Source of the DNA: Cyanobium sp. Aljojuca 7A6
GTDB lineage: Bacteria > Cyanobacteriota > Cyanobacteriia > PCC-6307 > Cyanobiaceae
DNA length: 64,000 bases
Assembly: GCF_024346455.1 (NCBI RefSeq)
Contig: NZ_JAGQCY010000014.1
Coordinates: 1-64,000 of the forward strand
Reading direction: 5' to 3'
Under the pieces are notes generated by a model. That model saw only the letters and a list, made by a program, of their open reading frames with translations. It had not been told where the DNA came from and searched no databases. Numbering within the stretch: position 1 is the stretch's first letter; every line of letters begins with the position of its first letter. Shown here piece after piece: positions 5,862 to 14,286 of the stretch. The translations under genes and the position numbers were made by a program.

Positions 5862-7924
5862 CAGATCACCTCCTGCGCTGGCTGGAGCCGCCGCAACTGG
5901 GGGGCCGGACCATCCAAACGCAAACCAAAGTTCTCCTCACGAAGGCTGAGTTGGGGATGGTAATGGGGGTCTGCGTTGAGAATCACGCCCCAACGCTGCT
6001 GCATGACGTCCCTCTCCTTCTGCCACTGATGGAGAGCCTCTGGTGTGATCGGTGCACCCCGACTCTTCGACTCGTGGTGCACCAGGACAGCCTCGGCACA
6101 GTAAAGGTTTCGGTGGCCGGCGGTCATCGCCCGAAGACAGAGATCGAGATCGTTGTACGACACATGCAGCTGTTCGGCATCCAACCCCCCCAGCTGCTGA
6201 AACAACGCTCGACGGATCATCAGAACCGCACCGGTCACCGCACTGAGATTGTGACTGAGCTGGGCACGCAGCTGATGGCCAGGCTCCGAAGCCGATTGGT
6301 ATTTGTGGCTATGGCCGGCAACACCACCAATGCCCAGAATCACGCCGGCATGCTGCAACGTTCCATCGGGATAGAGCAGCTGGGCCCCCACACAGCCGAT
6401 CTCCCCCCGCAGGGCCTGGCCCGCCATCATCTCCAGCCAACCAGACGCCTGGGCCTCGATGTCATTGTTCAGCAGCAGCAACAACTCCCCTCGTGCCACC
6501 TCGGCGGCCGCATTGTTCAGTGCCGAATAGTTGAAGGGCCCAGGGCAGCGCAACACCCTCGCCCGGCCGCTGACCTCCAGCTCCGCCAGGAAGGCCAGTG
6601 TGGCTGGCTGCAGGCTGCCGTTATCCACCACCAGAAGCTCAAGCTCCAGGCGGCTTCCAGCCGTGGCCTGAAGGGAGTGGAGACAGGGCTCCAACAACTC
6701 CAGCCGGTCCCGGGTGGGCACAATCACACTCACGCTCACAGGGCGATCCGGCAGAGCCCACAACAGCCGATGGCCCCCACCCTCGCGAGCCTCCACCTCA
6801 ACCTGGTATCCCAAACGCTGCAGGTGCCGCTGCACCAGCGCCGCCGTGGCCGTGCCCCCACGGCAGACAGGGCGATGGTGGCTCAGCACCTCGGGCCAAT
6901 GCCAGATGTGCTCGGCCTGGCAGACCTGGGACAGCTCCAGCAGCAGGCCATAGGGGGTGGGTTCTTCACCGGCTGCAGCCAGCCGCTGCAGAGCCACCTC
7001 CAACCGGTCGGAACGCACCCAGAAACAGCGGCTGTAATGGGGGTCAGCCAGCAGCAGATCAGGATTCCAGGCTGGTTTCCACTGGGCACTGTGACGCACC
7101 CCCTGGGCTGAGAGGAGATCGCTGTCGGCATAGATCAGTTCAGCTCCAGGCGCCGCACACAGCAGCTGGCCAAGGCGTTCATTCGCATGGGGAGCCAGGC
7201 GATCTCCCTCATCCAGAACCACCCACCAGTCGGCTCGGCCGCTGCACTCCGGAGACCACAGCCGCAGACGAAGCTCAGCACCGGTCAGAGCCGTAGGCGG
7301 AGGCGTCAGTTCCAAGGCTCGCCGCTGGCAAGCCTCCACACGCTCCATCCAGGCGCTGTAGCCATGGGCATGCAAGGAGCGACGGGCGAGCAAGGCGTTG
7401 TAGTCGAACCAGAGACGCGCATGGCTCCGGTGGCGATTACTGCCGATCACCCGCCCATAGAGGTCGTGGCGGGTGCGGAGATGACGGGCCACCCGAAAGC
7501 GGGCCCTCGGCGAAAACAACGGCTGATAGCGCACCTGCACCCGCTCGAGATCCCCCTCAAGGTGCAAGAAACGAAGTTGCAAAGATTGGCTGCCACGACT
7601 GGAAATTCGCACCAAACGACGACGCTCCACACCATTGGTGGCCAAAAGAGGCTGCACAAAAGGCTCCTGCCCACGGCGAAGGTCGATCCGGTACCTGTGT
7701 TGGGGCCCCTGCAACAACAAACCAAGCCGGTACCAACCTGGCGATAAGGCGGTGTCACTGAGCCAGACAGGGGAATGCGACGATTCCGACCAGCGGCCAT
7801 GCAACGGCTTCCAACGACTGAACACCAAGGCAAGTGTCTTGCGGCGCCACTGGCGTCCGGTGCTGAACGGAAGCCGGTGGAAGATCCGCCTACTCACGGT
7901 GGCTGTCTTGAACACCAAGCACAA
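5861..7924 (-). CDS. Two-module GT2-type glycosyltransferase
   Basis: A 687-residue protein. The C-terminal half (from about residue 396) is a complete GT-A family 2 domain: SVIVPTRDR start, LLVVDNGS, LLLLNNDIE (DXD-like) and the acceptor-side SYNDLDLCLR. The preceding ~200 residues resemble a second, degenerate GT2 module (LDEGDRLAPHA, LIYADSDLLS, WKPAWNPDLLL) that lacks its N-terminal nucleotide-binding strand. This double arrangement is common in O-antigen and capsule glycosyltransferases. The start overlaps the upstream kpsE by 35 bp, so translation may begin slightly later. Donor and acceptor sugars cannot be read from the sequence. Confidence 0.85.
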   Translation of the reverse strand: MCLVFKTATVSRRIFHRLPFSTGRQWRRKTLALVFSRWKPLHGRWSESSHSPVWLSDTALSPGWYRLGLLLQGPQHRYRIDLRRGQEPFVQPLLATNGVERRRLVRISSRGSQSLQLRFLHLEGDLERVQVRYQPLFSPRARFRVARHLRTRHDLYGRVIGSNRHRSHARLWFDYNALLARRSLHAHGYSAWMERVEACQRRALELTPPPTALTGAELRLRLWSPECSGRADWWVVLDEGDRLAPHANERLGQLLCAAPGAELIYADSDLLSAQGVRHSAQWKPAWNPDLLLADPHYSRCFWVRSDRLEVALQRLAAAGEEPTPYGLLLELSQVCQAEHIWHWPEVLSHHRPVCRGGTATAALVQRHLQRLGYQVEVEAREGGGHRLLWALPDRPVSVSVIVPTRDRLELLEPCLHSLQATAGSRLELELLVVDNGSLQPATLAFLAELEVSGRARVLRCPGPFNYSALNNAAAEVARGELLLLLNNDIEAQASGWLEMMAGQALRGEIGCVGAQLLYPDGTLQHAGVILGIGGVAGHSHKYQSASEPGHQLRAQLSHNLSAVTGAVLMIRRALFQQLGGLDAEQLHVSYNDLDLCLRAMTAGHRNLYCAEAVLVHHESKSRGAPITPEALHQWQKERDVMQQRWGVILNADPHYHPQLSLREENFGLRLDGPAPQLRRLQPAQEVI

Positions 7925-9089
7925 ACTTACCCAGGCTCAAGCTGACCAGGGCGAGGGCAGCAACCGTAAAGAAACCACGCAGCCGCCAATTGAACGCAGG
8001 AGAATCTGGCAAGAGCGGTGCCGACAAAATGGCCATGAATTTCTGTTGACGCTGGGTGTCCACACGGGCCTTTTCAGCAGAAACAAGTGCAGTTTTATAC
8101 AAGTCCGCGGCAAAGTCGACTGCCGATTGGTACTGGAGCATGTCGGCCGCTTTTCGATTCAGATTTCGACCCGATCCCTGACGTGACACCAAGCCCTTAC
8201 GCTCAGAATCAATCAATCGTTGCAATTCTGCAATCTGATCCTTGACAGCCAATAGATCCGGCTCGTCATCACTCTTGAATTGCTGTTGCAAGGTAAAGCG
8301 ATGCAACTTCAGTTCAGCCAGCTTCATCTCAAGCCCTCCTACAGAGTTCGCCACAATCCCAGCCTCCACTTTGGGATCAATCACTTCCGTAGCGCTCTGA
8401 AAGGTAAGTAGTCGCTGCTTCGCTATGTTCAATTGCGATTGGGAACTGGCCAACTCCTTGCGGGCAAACTGCAGTTGCGCTTCACCGATCCTCTGGTTCA
8501 GGCGATTGACAAACTGCTCACTTTGCTTCAACAAGAACTGGTTGAGTTCGTAAGCCGCTTTGGGAGATAAGCCAACGGTCGTAAGAGTGATCACACCAGA
8601 GATCTCATCAAGCTGCACCTGCACCTGCTTCTGGAAGAACTTGAGCCGCTCTTGCCGATTGGCACCACTGGGCAAGCCCGCCATCAGATCAGGCGGGAGC
8701 TGGGCATAGGCAGCGTCGAAATCATAGGATTTGAGTAGATCCTCCAGAACCTGTGGAGACGTGAGATAGGTACGTAGGTAACGCGCATCCTCCAGGGAAT
8801 TCTGGCTGGAACCCGCCAGCAAACCTGCAAGCCCACTGGTGGCACCGCCGCCCAGCGAAATATCTTCGGCTGAACGGCGTACGACATAGCTCGACTCCAC
8901 TGCATATCGGTCACGCGCAATCGCAAAGAAGTAAATGCCCGCTAAAACCACCGGTACAAGTACCAACTGGAACAACGAACGCCGCTTTAACCAGCGCAGA
9001 GGATTAGGCCGCCGTAGCTGAGACCTCCAATCAGCTTGCGCCTGCTGGAAAACCTGAATCGAACTCTGCTTGGCTTGTTCAAGCTGCAT
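7890..9089 (-). CDS. kpsE: KpsE-like capsule export inner-membrane protein
   Basis: About 399 residues (ATG 9089; an in-frame start at 9122 is also possible). The layout is that of the polysaccharide co-polymerase/KpsE family: a basic N-terminal tail, one membrane helix near residues 40-56 (QLVLVPVVLAGIYFFAIA), a large periplasmic part that is mainly coiled coil (residues ~190-300), and a second helix close to the C-terminus (FFTVAALALVSLSLGKF). It should bridge the KpsMT transporter and the outer-membrane exporter. The gene overlaps kpsT by about 10 bp and lies between kpsT and a glycosyltransferase, the normal company for this family. Confidence 0.85.
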   Translation of the reverse strand: MQLEQAKQSSIQVFQQAQADWRSQLRRPNPLRWLKRRSLFQLVLVPVVLAGIYFFAIARDRYAVESSYVVRRSAEDISLGGGATSGLAGLLAGSSQNSLEDARYLRTYLTSPQVLEDLLKSYDFDAAYAQLPPDLMAGLPSGANRQERLKFFQKQVQVQLDEISGVITLTTVGLSPKAAYELNQFLLKQSEQFVNRLNQRIGEAQLQFARKELASSQSQLNIAKQRLLTFQSATEVIDPKVEAGIVANSVGGLEMKLAELKLHRFTLQQQFKSDDEPDLLAVKDQIAELQRLIDSERKGLVSRQGSGRNLNRKAADMLQYQSAVDFAADLYKTALVSAEKARVDTQRQQKFMAILSAPLLPDSPAFNWRLRGFFTVAALALVSLSLGKFVLGVQDSHRE

Positions 9090-9777
9090 GGGGAACTCCA
9101 GACTCTGGCGCCAATTCAGCAAGCAGGGTTTTGGTGTGGATATCTATGGCCTCTTTGACATTCGCATACTCAGTAATTCCTCCAGACTCCAGCAAGAAGG
9201 CCCGGTTACAATGGATCTGCAGGCCCCACAAATTATGGTCAACCATCAAGAAGTTGGAGGTTTTCTTTCGATCCAGCAAAAGGCGTTTGCTCTTTTCTCT
9301 GAACTTTTGGTCGCCAGCCGCCGTGATCTCATCGATGAGATAATAATCGAAGGGGAAGGCCATCGAAAGCCCAAAACTAAGGCGCGACTTCATGCCGGAG
9401 GAATAGGTTTTGAAGGGTCGATCAAAGTATATACCAAGCTCCGCAAAGTCTTCGACGAATTTGATGCGGTCGTCAATCTCACGCTTCTCTCCATAAATCA
9501 TGCTCACGAACGTCACGTTCTCCCTGCCTGTTAGGCTTCCCTGGAAACCACCCTCGATACCCACGGGCCAAGAAATCGTGCCAGTACAGTCAATGGTTCC
9601 TCGATCAGGGATATCTATTCCTCCAAGCAGCTGAAGCAGGGTCGATTTCCCAGCCCCGTTGGCACCGATGACCGCGATCGACTCGTCGCCAGCAATCTCG
9701 AAGGTCAAATTGTCCAACACACGCTTGCGCTTGCCCTTGTAGAGGTAACTCTTGGTAAGCGAGCTAACACGTATCAT
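9079..9777 (-). CDS. kpsT: Capsular polysaccharide ABC transporter ATPase KpsT
   Basis: A 232-residue ATPase of the KpsT/Wzt subfamily without a C-terminal carbohydrate-binding domain. Walker A is GANGAGKS (residues 38-45), the signature is SSGMK (126-130) and Walker B is YYLIDE (145-150), followed by the H-loop in MVDHN. Its length equals that of classical KpsT. With KpsM, 4 bp upstream, it forms the inner-membrane exporter for a lipid-linked polysaccharide completed in the cytoplasm. It is in the middle of the leftward operon. Confidence 0.93.
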   Translation of the reverse strand: MIRVSSLTKSYLYKGKRKRVLDNLTFEIAGDESIAVIGANGAGKSTLLQLLGGIDIPDRGTIDCTGTISWPVGIEGGFQGSLTGRENVTFVSMIYGEKREIDDRIKFVEDFAELGIYFDRPFKTYSSGMKSRLSFGLSMAFPFDYYLIDEITAAGDQKFREKSKRLLLDRKKTSNFLMVDHNLWGLQIHCNRAFLLESGGITEYANVKEAIDIHTKTLLAELAPESGVPHAA

Positions 9778-9781
9778 TGGC

Positions 9782-10588
9782 CTAGCGGCGGATCAATACC
9801 TTCTCATTGTTAGTGTAGCACCAAAGGGCAAGACTCAGGTAAACCAGCGCGAATCCCGCCGGGTAGCCAAGGGTCACCTGGGAAGGAATCTGATAATCAA
9901 CGCTCAAGGCCCTACGGGCCAGCTCAATGCACTGGAGAAGAGGGTTCCAAACAAGAAAGTCTCTGGCAAATTGAGGAATTTGGATCGGCGCATAGATAAC
10001 ACCTGAAGCAAAGTACAAAGCTCGATTCAGCCAAGAAAGCACCTGCTTCAGGTTAGGAAAATAATGGGAGCCCACCAAAGAAAGGAGGGAACTGGCAATG
10101 GCAAGTAACGTCATCAGCACAAAGGCCATGACCAAAAGGGGCAAATCTCGGAGCACCAAGCTGTAGAGATAAGCCCAGACAAGTCCAAAAACAACAATCG
10201 CTGCAGAGGCATAAAGCCCCAACTCTTCAATCGCCTTGGCTAGAATTGTGTCTATAGGCTTGACGCGACGGTAAAAAAACAGGGCCTTGTTGGCCTCCAT
10301 CGTCGTCAGCCCATGCGAAGCCACCCTGGAATATAGGTTGAAAAGGATAACCCCGCAGGCAAGGAATAGAATGATATTGAGATTATTCACCATCGTTGCT
10401 GGGCTCGCAATCATGCGTAGCACTGTCCAAACAGCAATCTGACCGATCGGCTCCATCAGCACGGCAAGAAATCCACCCTGCACATCGCTGACGCGGCGCC
10501 TAAGCTCGCGATAAACGAGAGCATTCACCACACGCCACTGGATCTCAAACCCACTCAGTCGACGCAGCCGAGAATCTGAACCCTCCAT
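9782..10588 (-). CDS. kpsM: Capsular polysaccharide ABC-2 permease KpsM
   Basis: A 268-residue ABC-2 type membrane protein with about six helices, the usual size of KpsM. The N-terminus (VYRELRRRVSD, followed by GFLAVLMEPIGQIAVW) is the typical amphipathic start of polysaccharide exporters, and the C-terminus ends with a YTNNEKVLIRR tail. It pairs with the KpsT ATPase encoded immediately downstream (4-bp gap) and begins 8 bp after the outer-membrane exporter gene. Its presence means export is ABC-dependent, not Wzx/Wzy-dependent. Confidence 0.92.
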   Translation of the reverse strand: MEGSDSRLRRLSGFEIQWRVVNALVYRELRRRVSDVQGGFLAVLMEPIGQIAVWTVLRMIASPATMVNNLNIILFLACGVILFNLYSRVASHGLTTMEANKALFFYRRVKPIDTILAKAIEELGLYASAAIVVFGLVWAYLYSLVLRDLPLLVMAFVLMTLLAIASSLLSLVGSHYFPNLKQVLSWLNRALYFASGVIYAPIQIPQFARDFLVWNPLLQCIELARRALSVDYQIPSQVTLGYPAGFALVYLSLALWCYTNNEKVLIRR

Positions 10589-10596
10589 GAAATCCC

Positions 10597-11712
10597 CTAG
10601 TTCACACCCAGCAACCGCAACAAAGAAGCGGCATTGATCACAGGACCCACGGGCTCGAGCGTGGCTCGCACCGCGTCATTTACAGCGGCCCTTCGGTTGC
10701 GGTTCACAACCACCACATCGCCCTCGCGCAGGGCAGGATTGTTGTCACTACCCAAGGGGTCCGAAGGACTGAAACGCACCTGCTTCTGGGTAACAGTCCC
10801 ATTCGATTCGAGGCGAAAGAGTTGGAGGTTACCCACACTGGCCCGCTCTTTGACAAAACCACCAGCCGCCAGCACAGCGTTGCTGAGGTGACTGTTGGCC
10901 CGCACGCGAATGCTGCCAGGACGAACGACTTCACCCACGACGTTCACACCAATCGTATCGGGAGCAAAGGTCGATGAACCAATCTTGATCAGATCTTCGT
11001 AACTGAACTCATCGGCCGCCGTCACCATGACGACATCACCATCAAACAAGATTGGATTCTCAATCTGTTGACCATCTCGCAGCGCCTCCCAGAAGTTGAC
11101 CCGCAGTTCTCGTTGCGGGCCAGGCCCCAGTTGGCGCTTGAGCACAACAGCTCGGAGATCTCCCCGTGCTGTGATGCCACCAGCCTTCTGAATCGCTTCG
11201 ACCAGCGTGGGCCAACCACTGGACTGAATGGTGGTGGGCTGGGAAGAACCAGCGGTAGCGCCCGCACTTTCCAGCTGAAAACTGCCAGAACGATCCAGAC
11301 TGTACAAACCTGGCCGCTGAACTTCACCGGTGACGGTGATGCGCATGGGTCGGGCATACACCAAATCCAGGGACACGCTGGGGCGGCGAAGGTAGCGCCC
11401 GTAGGCCTCACCGATGCGCTGTCGGGCCTGATCCAAGGTGAGTCCGGCCACAGGGACGCTGCCGATGCGAGGGAAACTCGCCGTGCCATCAGCGATCACC
11501 TCGGCAATCCCCTCATAGCCCGGAACCTTGAACACTGACATGCGGATGCGATCGCCAGGGCCAAGGCGATAGCGCAAATCGCGACTGAAACCGCTTGGAG
11601 CCTTTCCCGAAGGACCCATCGGTTGGGACGCTGCTCCCTGACCTAGGCCGAGCCCAGCACAAACACCAAGGATCATCAAAGTATGTGTTGCAAACGGGAG
11701 TTTATGTTTCAT
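10597..11712 (-). CDS. Outer-membrane polysaccharide export protein (Wza/KpsD family)
   Basis: A 371-residue exported protein with an N-terminal signal peptide (MKHKLPFATHTLMILGVCAG, cleavage near residue 29). A Poly_export domain follows (YRLGPGDRIRMSVFKVPGYEG, residues ~48-130), then two SLBB-type repeats (VTGEVQRPGLY near 145 and VVGEVVRPGSI near 255). This is the periplasmic/outer-membrane channel component of capsule and exopolysaccharide export. There is no lipobox Cys, as in KpsD rather than Wza. Its start overlaps the upstream glycosyltransferase by about 11 bp and kpsM follows after 8 bp. Confidence 0.9.
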   Translation of the reverse strand: MKHKLPFATHTLMILGVCAGLGLGQGAASQPMGPSGKAPSGFSRDLRYRLGPGDRIRMSVFKVPGYEGIAEVIADGTASFPRIGSVPVAGLTLDQARQRIGEAYGRYLRRPSVSLDLVYARPMRITVTGEVQRPGLYSLDRSGSFQLESAGATAGSSQPTTIQSSGWPTLVEAIQKAGGITARGDLRAVVLKRQLGPGPQRELRVNFWEALRDGQQIENPILFDGDVVMVTAADEFSYEDLIKIGSSTFAPDTIGVNVVGEVVRPGSIRVRANSHLSNAVLAAGGFVKERASVGNLQLFRLESNGTVTQKQVRFSPSDPLGSDNNPALREGDVVVVNRNRRAAVNDAVRATLEPVGPVINAASLLRLLGVN

Positions 11713-12685
11713 CGCTTAGGCCTAAATGAAGATAGTGTGAAGCGTGACAGCGGGCAGAATCAGCGAGTTGTTCACGCCATTGGGGCTGGCTCGACAGGCG
11801 ATGAATAGCATCAAGCCACTCGTCGTATTGATCACCCAGCAAGAGCCCATCATCACCATGGTGTACCATGTTAGCATAGGGAGCCCGATTGCTGTATAGC
11901 CCAACGGCACCTAAGCGGACGGCATCAAAGAACTTCACCGCTGCGCGCGCACCATTGAACGTGTTGTCAAGGAGTGGGCATAGGAGCAGATCAAGATGCT
12001 GGCCGGCAGTGACTTCGCGATAGCGCTCCCAGGGAACGGGATGCTGCACCTGAACCCTCGGTAAGGGGCTGTATAACTTGCGAACCTTGTCATCGCCGTA
12101 CAGCTCCACAAGCGTATGCGAATAGCGAGCCTGCACGTCCGCGATGAGCGGATACAACCAAAGCAATTCCTGCCGATGGGACGCCGTGCCGTGGTACCCG
12201 ATAGTGAAGCTGCGGATCTGTTCCACCACCCTGGCCTGAGGGCGCAACGGGATCAGTTCAGGATTCAGGCTGGCATAGCGCTGGGCCAGGGATGGGGTGC
12301 TCACCCAAAGCTCCTGGCACCAATCAAGAATGGCGTGACGGCGATCCCAGGCCAGGCGACGCAATTTGGCCGCATACTTGCGCGGCAACACTTCAAATCC
12401 CGATCGGTCCATGAGGTCGTCATCCATCCAGTAGATGCAACGCAGGCCCTGCCGCCTGGCCTGCCTGAGCACCGCCCGCCAGCACCATCCGCTGGGCCAA
12501 TACCGCACCAGCACGACAACCCGTGCCTTCATCAGCTGAGATCCCATGTCCGAAGGCGGACGACGGCGGGTATCCACCAAGAGTGCACGCCAATGCCGCT
12601 CCCGAAAAGCCGCATGCAAAAAATAGTCAAGGCTGGATTCCGCACCCTGATGGAGCACCAGTGCCGTCGTCACGCGCTCGCCCAC
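11702..12685 (-). CDS. Glycosyltransferase, GT-B fold (GT4-like)
   Basis: A 327-residue protein whose C-terminal half looks like a GT-B Rossmann domain: SFTIGYHGTASHRQ (nucleotide-loop region), LVELYGDDKVR, then LDLLLCPLLDNTFNGARAAVKFFDAVRLGA, the usual 'pattern of sites needing the same sugar donor' region with KFFD and a GLYSN strand. The N-terminal half is short and contains IYWMDDDLMD. The spacing suits a GT1/GT4-like enzyme that adds a sugar to the growing capsule or its lipid acceptor. It overlaps the ketoacyl synthase gene by 16 bp, so carbohydrate and acyl genes are translationally linked. Confidence 0.75.
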   Translation of the reverse strand: MGERVTTALVLHQGAESSLDYFLHAAFRERHWRALLVDTRRRPPSDMGSQLMKARVVVLVRYWPSGWCWRAVLRQARRQGLRCIYWMDDDLMDRSGFEVLPRKYAAKLRRLAWDRRHAILDWCQELWVSTPSLAQRYASLNPELIPLRPQARVVEQIRSFTIGYHGTASHRQELLWLYPLIADVQARYSHTLVELYGDDKVRKLYSPLPRVQVQHPVPWERYREVTAGQHLDLLLCPLLDNTFNGARAAVKFFDAVRLGAVGLYSNRAPYANMVHHGDDGLLLGDQYDEWLDAIHRLSSQPQWREQLADSARCHASHYLHLGLSDET

Positions 12686-13914
12686 ACCAGGCTCACGTTG
12701 TGACCGCCAAAACCGAAGGCGTTCTTGAGAACCAGATGACGACGCTGCGGATCGAGCGGCTCGTTGCGATGCCTGGGGATCCGGAGCGCCAACTCAGGGT
12801 CGGGGGGATCGGCGTTCAGACTGCGTGGCACCACAGCCTTCTGCAGTGCCTTGAGCGTCAGGATGGACTCCACGGCTCCAGCGGCTCCCAGGAGATGGCC
12901 AAGGCCTGCTTTGGGAGCGGTGACCCAGACCTGATCCGTTGCCGTACCAAACACCCTATGAAGGGCGCGAGCCTCCGCCAGATCGCCCAGTGAGGTGCCG
13001 GTGGCATGGGCACTGATCATCGAAATCTCCTGCGGCTCCACCTCTGCAGTTCGCAGGGCCTTCTGCATGGCCCCAGCCGACTGCAGTCCATCGGGCTGAG
13101 GCATGGCCAGATGATGGGCATCACTGGTCATCCCAGAGCCAAGGAGCACCCCTTCAATCGTCGCCCGCCGCGCCAGGGCATCGCTGAGGCGCTCGAGGAC
13201 GAGGACCCCGGCCCCTTCCCCAACAACAAAGCCGTCCCGATCGGCCGCAAAGGGCCGGCAGGCGCCCGACGGATCGTCGTGACGACAGGAGAGCGCACGC
13301 ATTTCTGCAAATCCGCGCAAGGTGACGAGATGGATCGCCGCCTCCGTGCCGCCTACAACAACCACATCCGCCTGATCAGTTGCCAGCAGCATCTGTCCCC
13401 AGACAATCGCCTCAGCACCACTGGCACAGGCCGATACCGGGGCATGGGCACCGCCATGGGCACCCAACTCAATGGACACCTGAGCCGCGGCGGCATTGGG
13501 CATGGCCATGGCCACAGCCAGAGGATGAATGCGCCTGGCGCCGGCGGCATTGCGCTCATATTGTTGAATCAACGTGGATTGCCCACCAATGCCTGTGCCG
13601 ATCACGACGGCCAGGCGTTCGCCAGGGACCCCAAGATTCCCCAGACCGCTCGCAGCCCAGGCCTGGCGGGCCGCCAGCAACGCCAGCTGACTGCAACGAT
13701 CCAGGCGATTAACAAGGAAATCCCCAAGCTGTTCCCCCATATCACAAGAAACAGGTGCAACGATTCGGGCGGACAGCCCTGAGGCCCAAGGTTCAACAAG
13801 TTCGCTGCTAGCACTCAAACCCTGGAGATAAGACTCAGAAGCTGTATCAGGATTGTTTCCCAGCGGCGTAATACATCCCACACCGCTGACGGCTACGGCC
13901 GTAAAAGAGCTCAT
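12670..13914 (-). CDS. Beta-ketoacyl synthase (FabF/RkpA-type condensing enzyme)
   Basis: A 414-residue thiolase-fold enzyme of KAS II size with the complete Cys-His-His set: C163 in VSACASGAEAI, H303 in SAHATGTSLGD and H340 in AGLGHLLGAAGAVES. It should extend an acyl chain on the acyl carrier protein encoded directly upstream; the ATG overlaps the carrier gene's stop by 4 bp. A second-copy fabF in a capsule operon, paired with its own carrier, points to a dedicated acyl product. The closest functional precedent I know is the RkpA fatty-acid-synthase-like protein of the Sinorhizobium rkp-1 K-antigen region. Confidence 0.88.
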   Translation of the reverse strand: MSSFTAVAVSGVGCITPLGNNPDTASESYLQGLSASSELVEPWASGLSARIVAPVSCDMGEQLGDFLVNRLDRCSQLALLAARQAWAASGLGNLGVPGERLAVVIGTGIGGQSTLIQQYERNAAGARRIHPLAVAMAMPNAAAAQVSIELGAHGGAHAPVSACASGAEAIVWGQMLLATDQADVVVVGGTEAAIHLVTLRGFAEMRALSCRHDDPSGACRPFAADRDGFVVGEGAGVLVLERLSDALARRATIEGVLLGSGMTSDAHHLAMPQPDGLQSAGAMQKALRTAEVEPQEISMISAHATGTSLGDLAEARALHRVFGTATDQVWVTAPKAGLGHLLGAAGAVESILTLKALQKAVVPRSLNADPPDPELALRIPRHRNEPLDPQRRHLVLKNAFGFGGHNVSLVWASA

Positions 13915-14198
13915 TCCACCTGTTCCTTTACAAAATCAACAATATCTCTAACGGTTGAAAGCTCCAGCAACTGATCGTCCTTAATCTCAATACCGAAACG
14001 ATCTTCGGCATCCATGACGAGCTCATATGTCCCGAGAGAATCAATCCCAATGTCACCCACAAGTGAAGAATCAAGTTGAATGTCATCAATGTCGTGAGGC
14101 ACAACTCTTCGCAGGATGATGACAATCTCTTCGACGATTTCTTCGTCACTCATCTCGCGAAGAAGGGCCTGATCAATTTTTTTGACGGTGGAGGACAT
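13911..14198 (-). CDS. Dedicated acyl carrier protein
   Basis: A 95-residue protein with the four-helix carrier pattern and the phosphopantetheine-attachment Ser at position 54 (IGIDSLGTYEL). It is acidic and longer at the N-terminus than housekeeping AcpP (DSLD motif; here DSLG), so it is probably pathway-specific. It is the first gene of the leftward capsule operon and overlaps the ketoacyl synthase gene. It likely presents the acyl thioester to that enzyme and to the alpha-oxoamine synthase encoded on the other side of the shared promoter region. Confidence 0.88.
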   Translation of the reverse strand: MSSTVKKIDQALLREMSDEEIVEEIVIILRRVVPHDIDDIQLDSSLVGDIGIDSLGTYELVMDAEDRFGIEIKDDQLLELSTVRDIVDFVKEQVE

Positions 14199-14225
14199 TC
14201 AGTGCTACTTTAGCCTAGTCACCGT

Positions 14226-14234
14226 ATCATACCA
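14226..14234 (-). promoter_or_regulatory. Candidate extended -10 promoter for the leftward operon
   Basis: On the minus strand the sequence reads TGGTATGAT (an extended -10, TGnTATnAT), 27 bases before the carrier-protein ATG. A weak -35-like TAGCAA lies 17 bases further upstream. Together with the rightward candidate it occupies the only non-coding stretch (14199-14286) between two ten- and five-gene blocks. Confidence 0.35.
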
Positions 14235-14237
14235 CAC

Positions 14238-14264
14238 TTGACAAACTTTGCTATAGGATATAGT
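14238..14264 (+). promoter_or_regulatory. Candidate sigma-70 promoter for the oxoamine synthase gene
   Basis: TTGACA at 14238-14243 and TATAGT at 14259-14264, with a 15-bp spacer that is shorter than ideal. A strong Shine-Dalgarno (AGAGGAG, 14278-14284) precedes the ATG at 14287. The stretch is AT-rich compared with its surroundings. Confidence 0.4.
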
Positions 14265-14286
14265 ACTGCAGCATCAAAGAGGAGCC

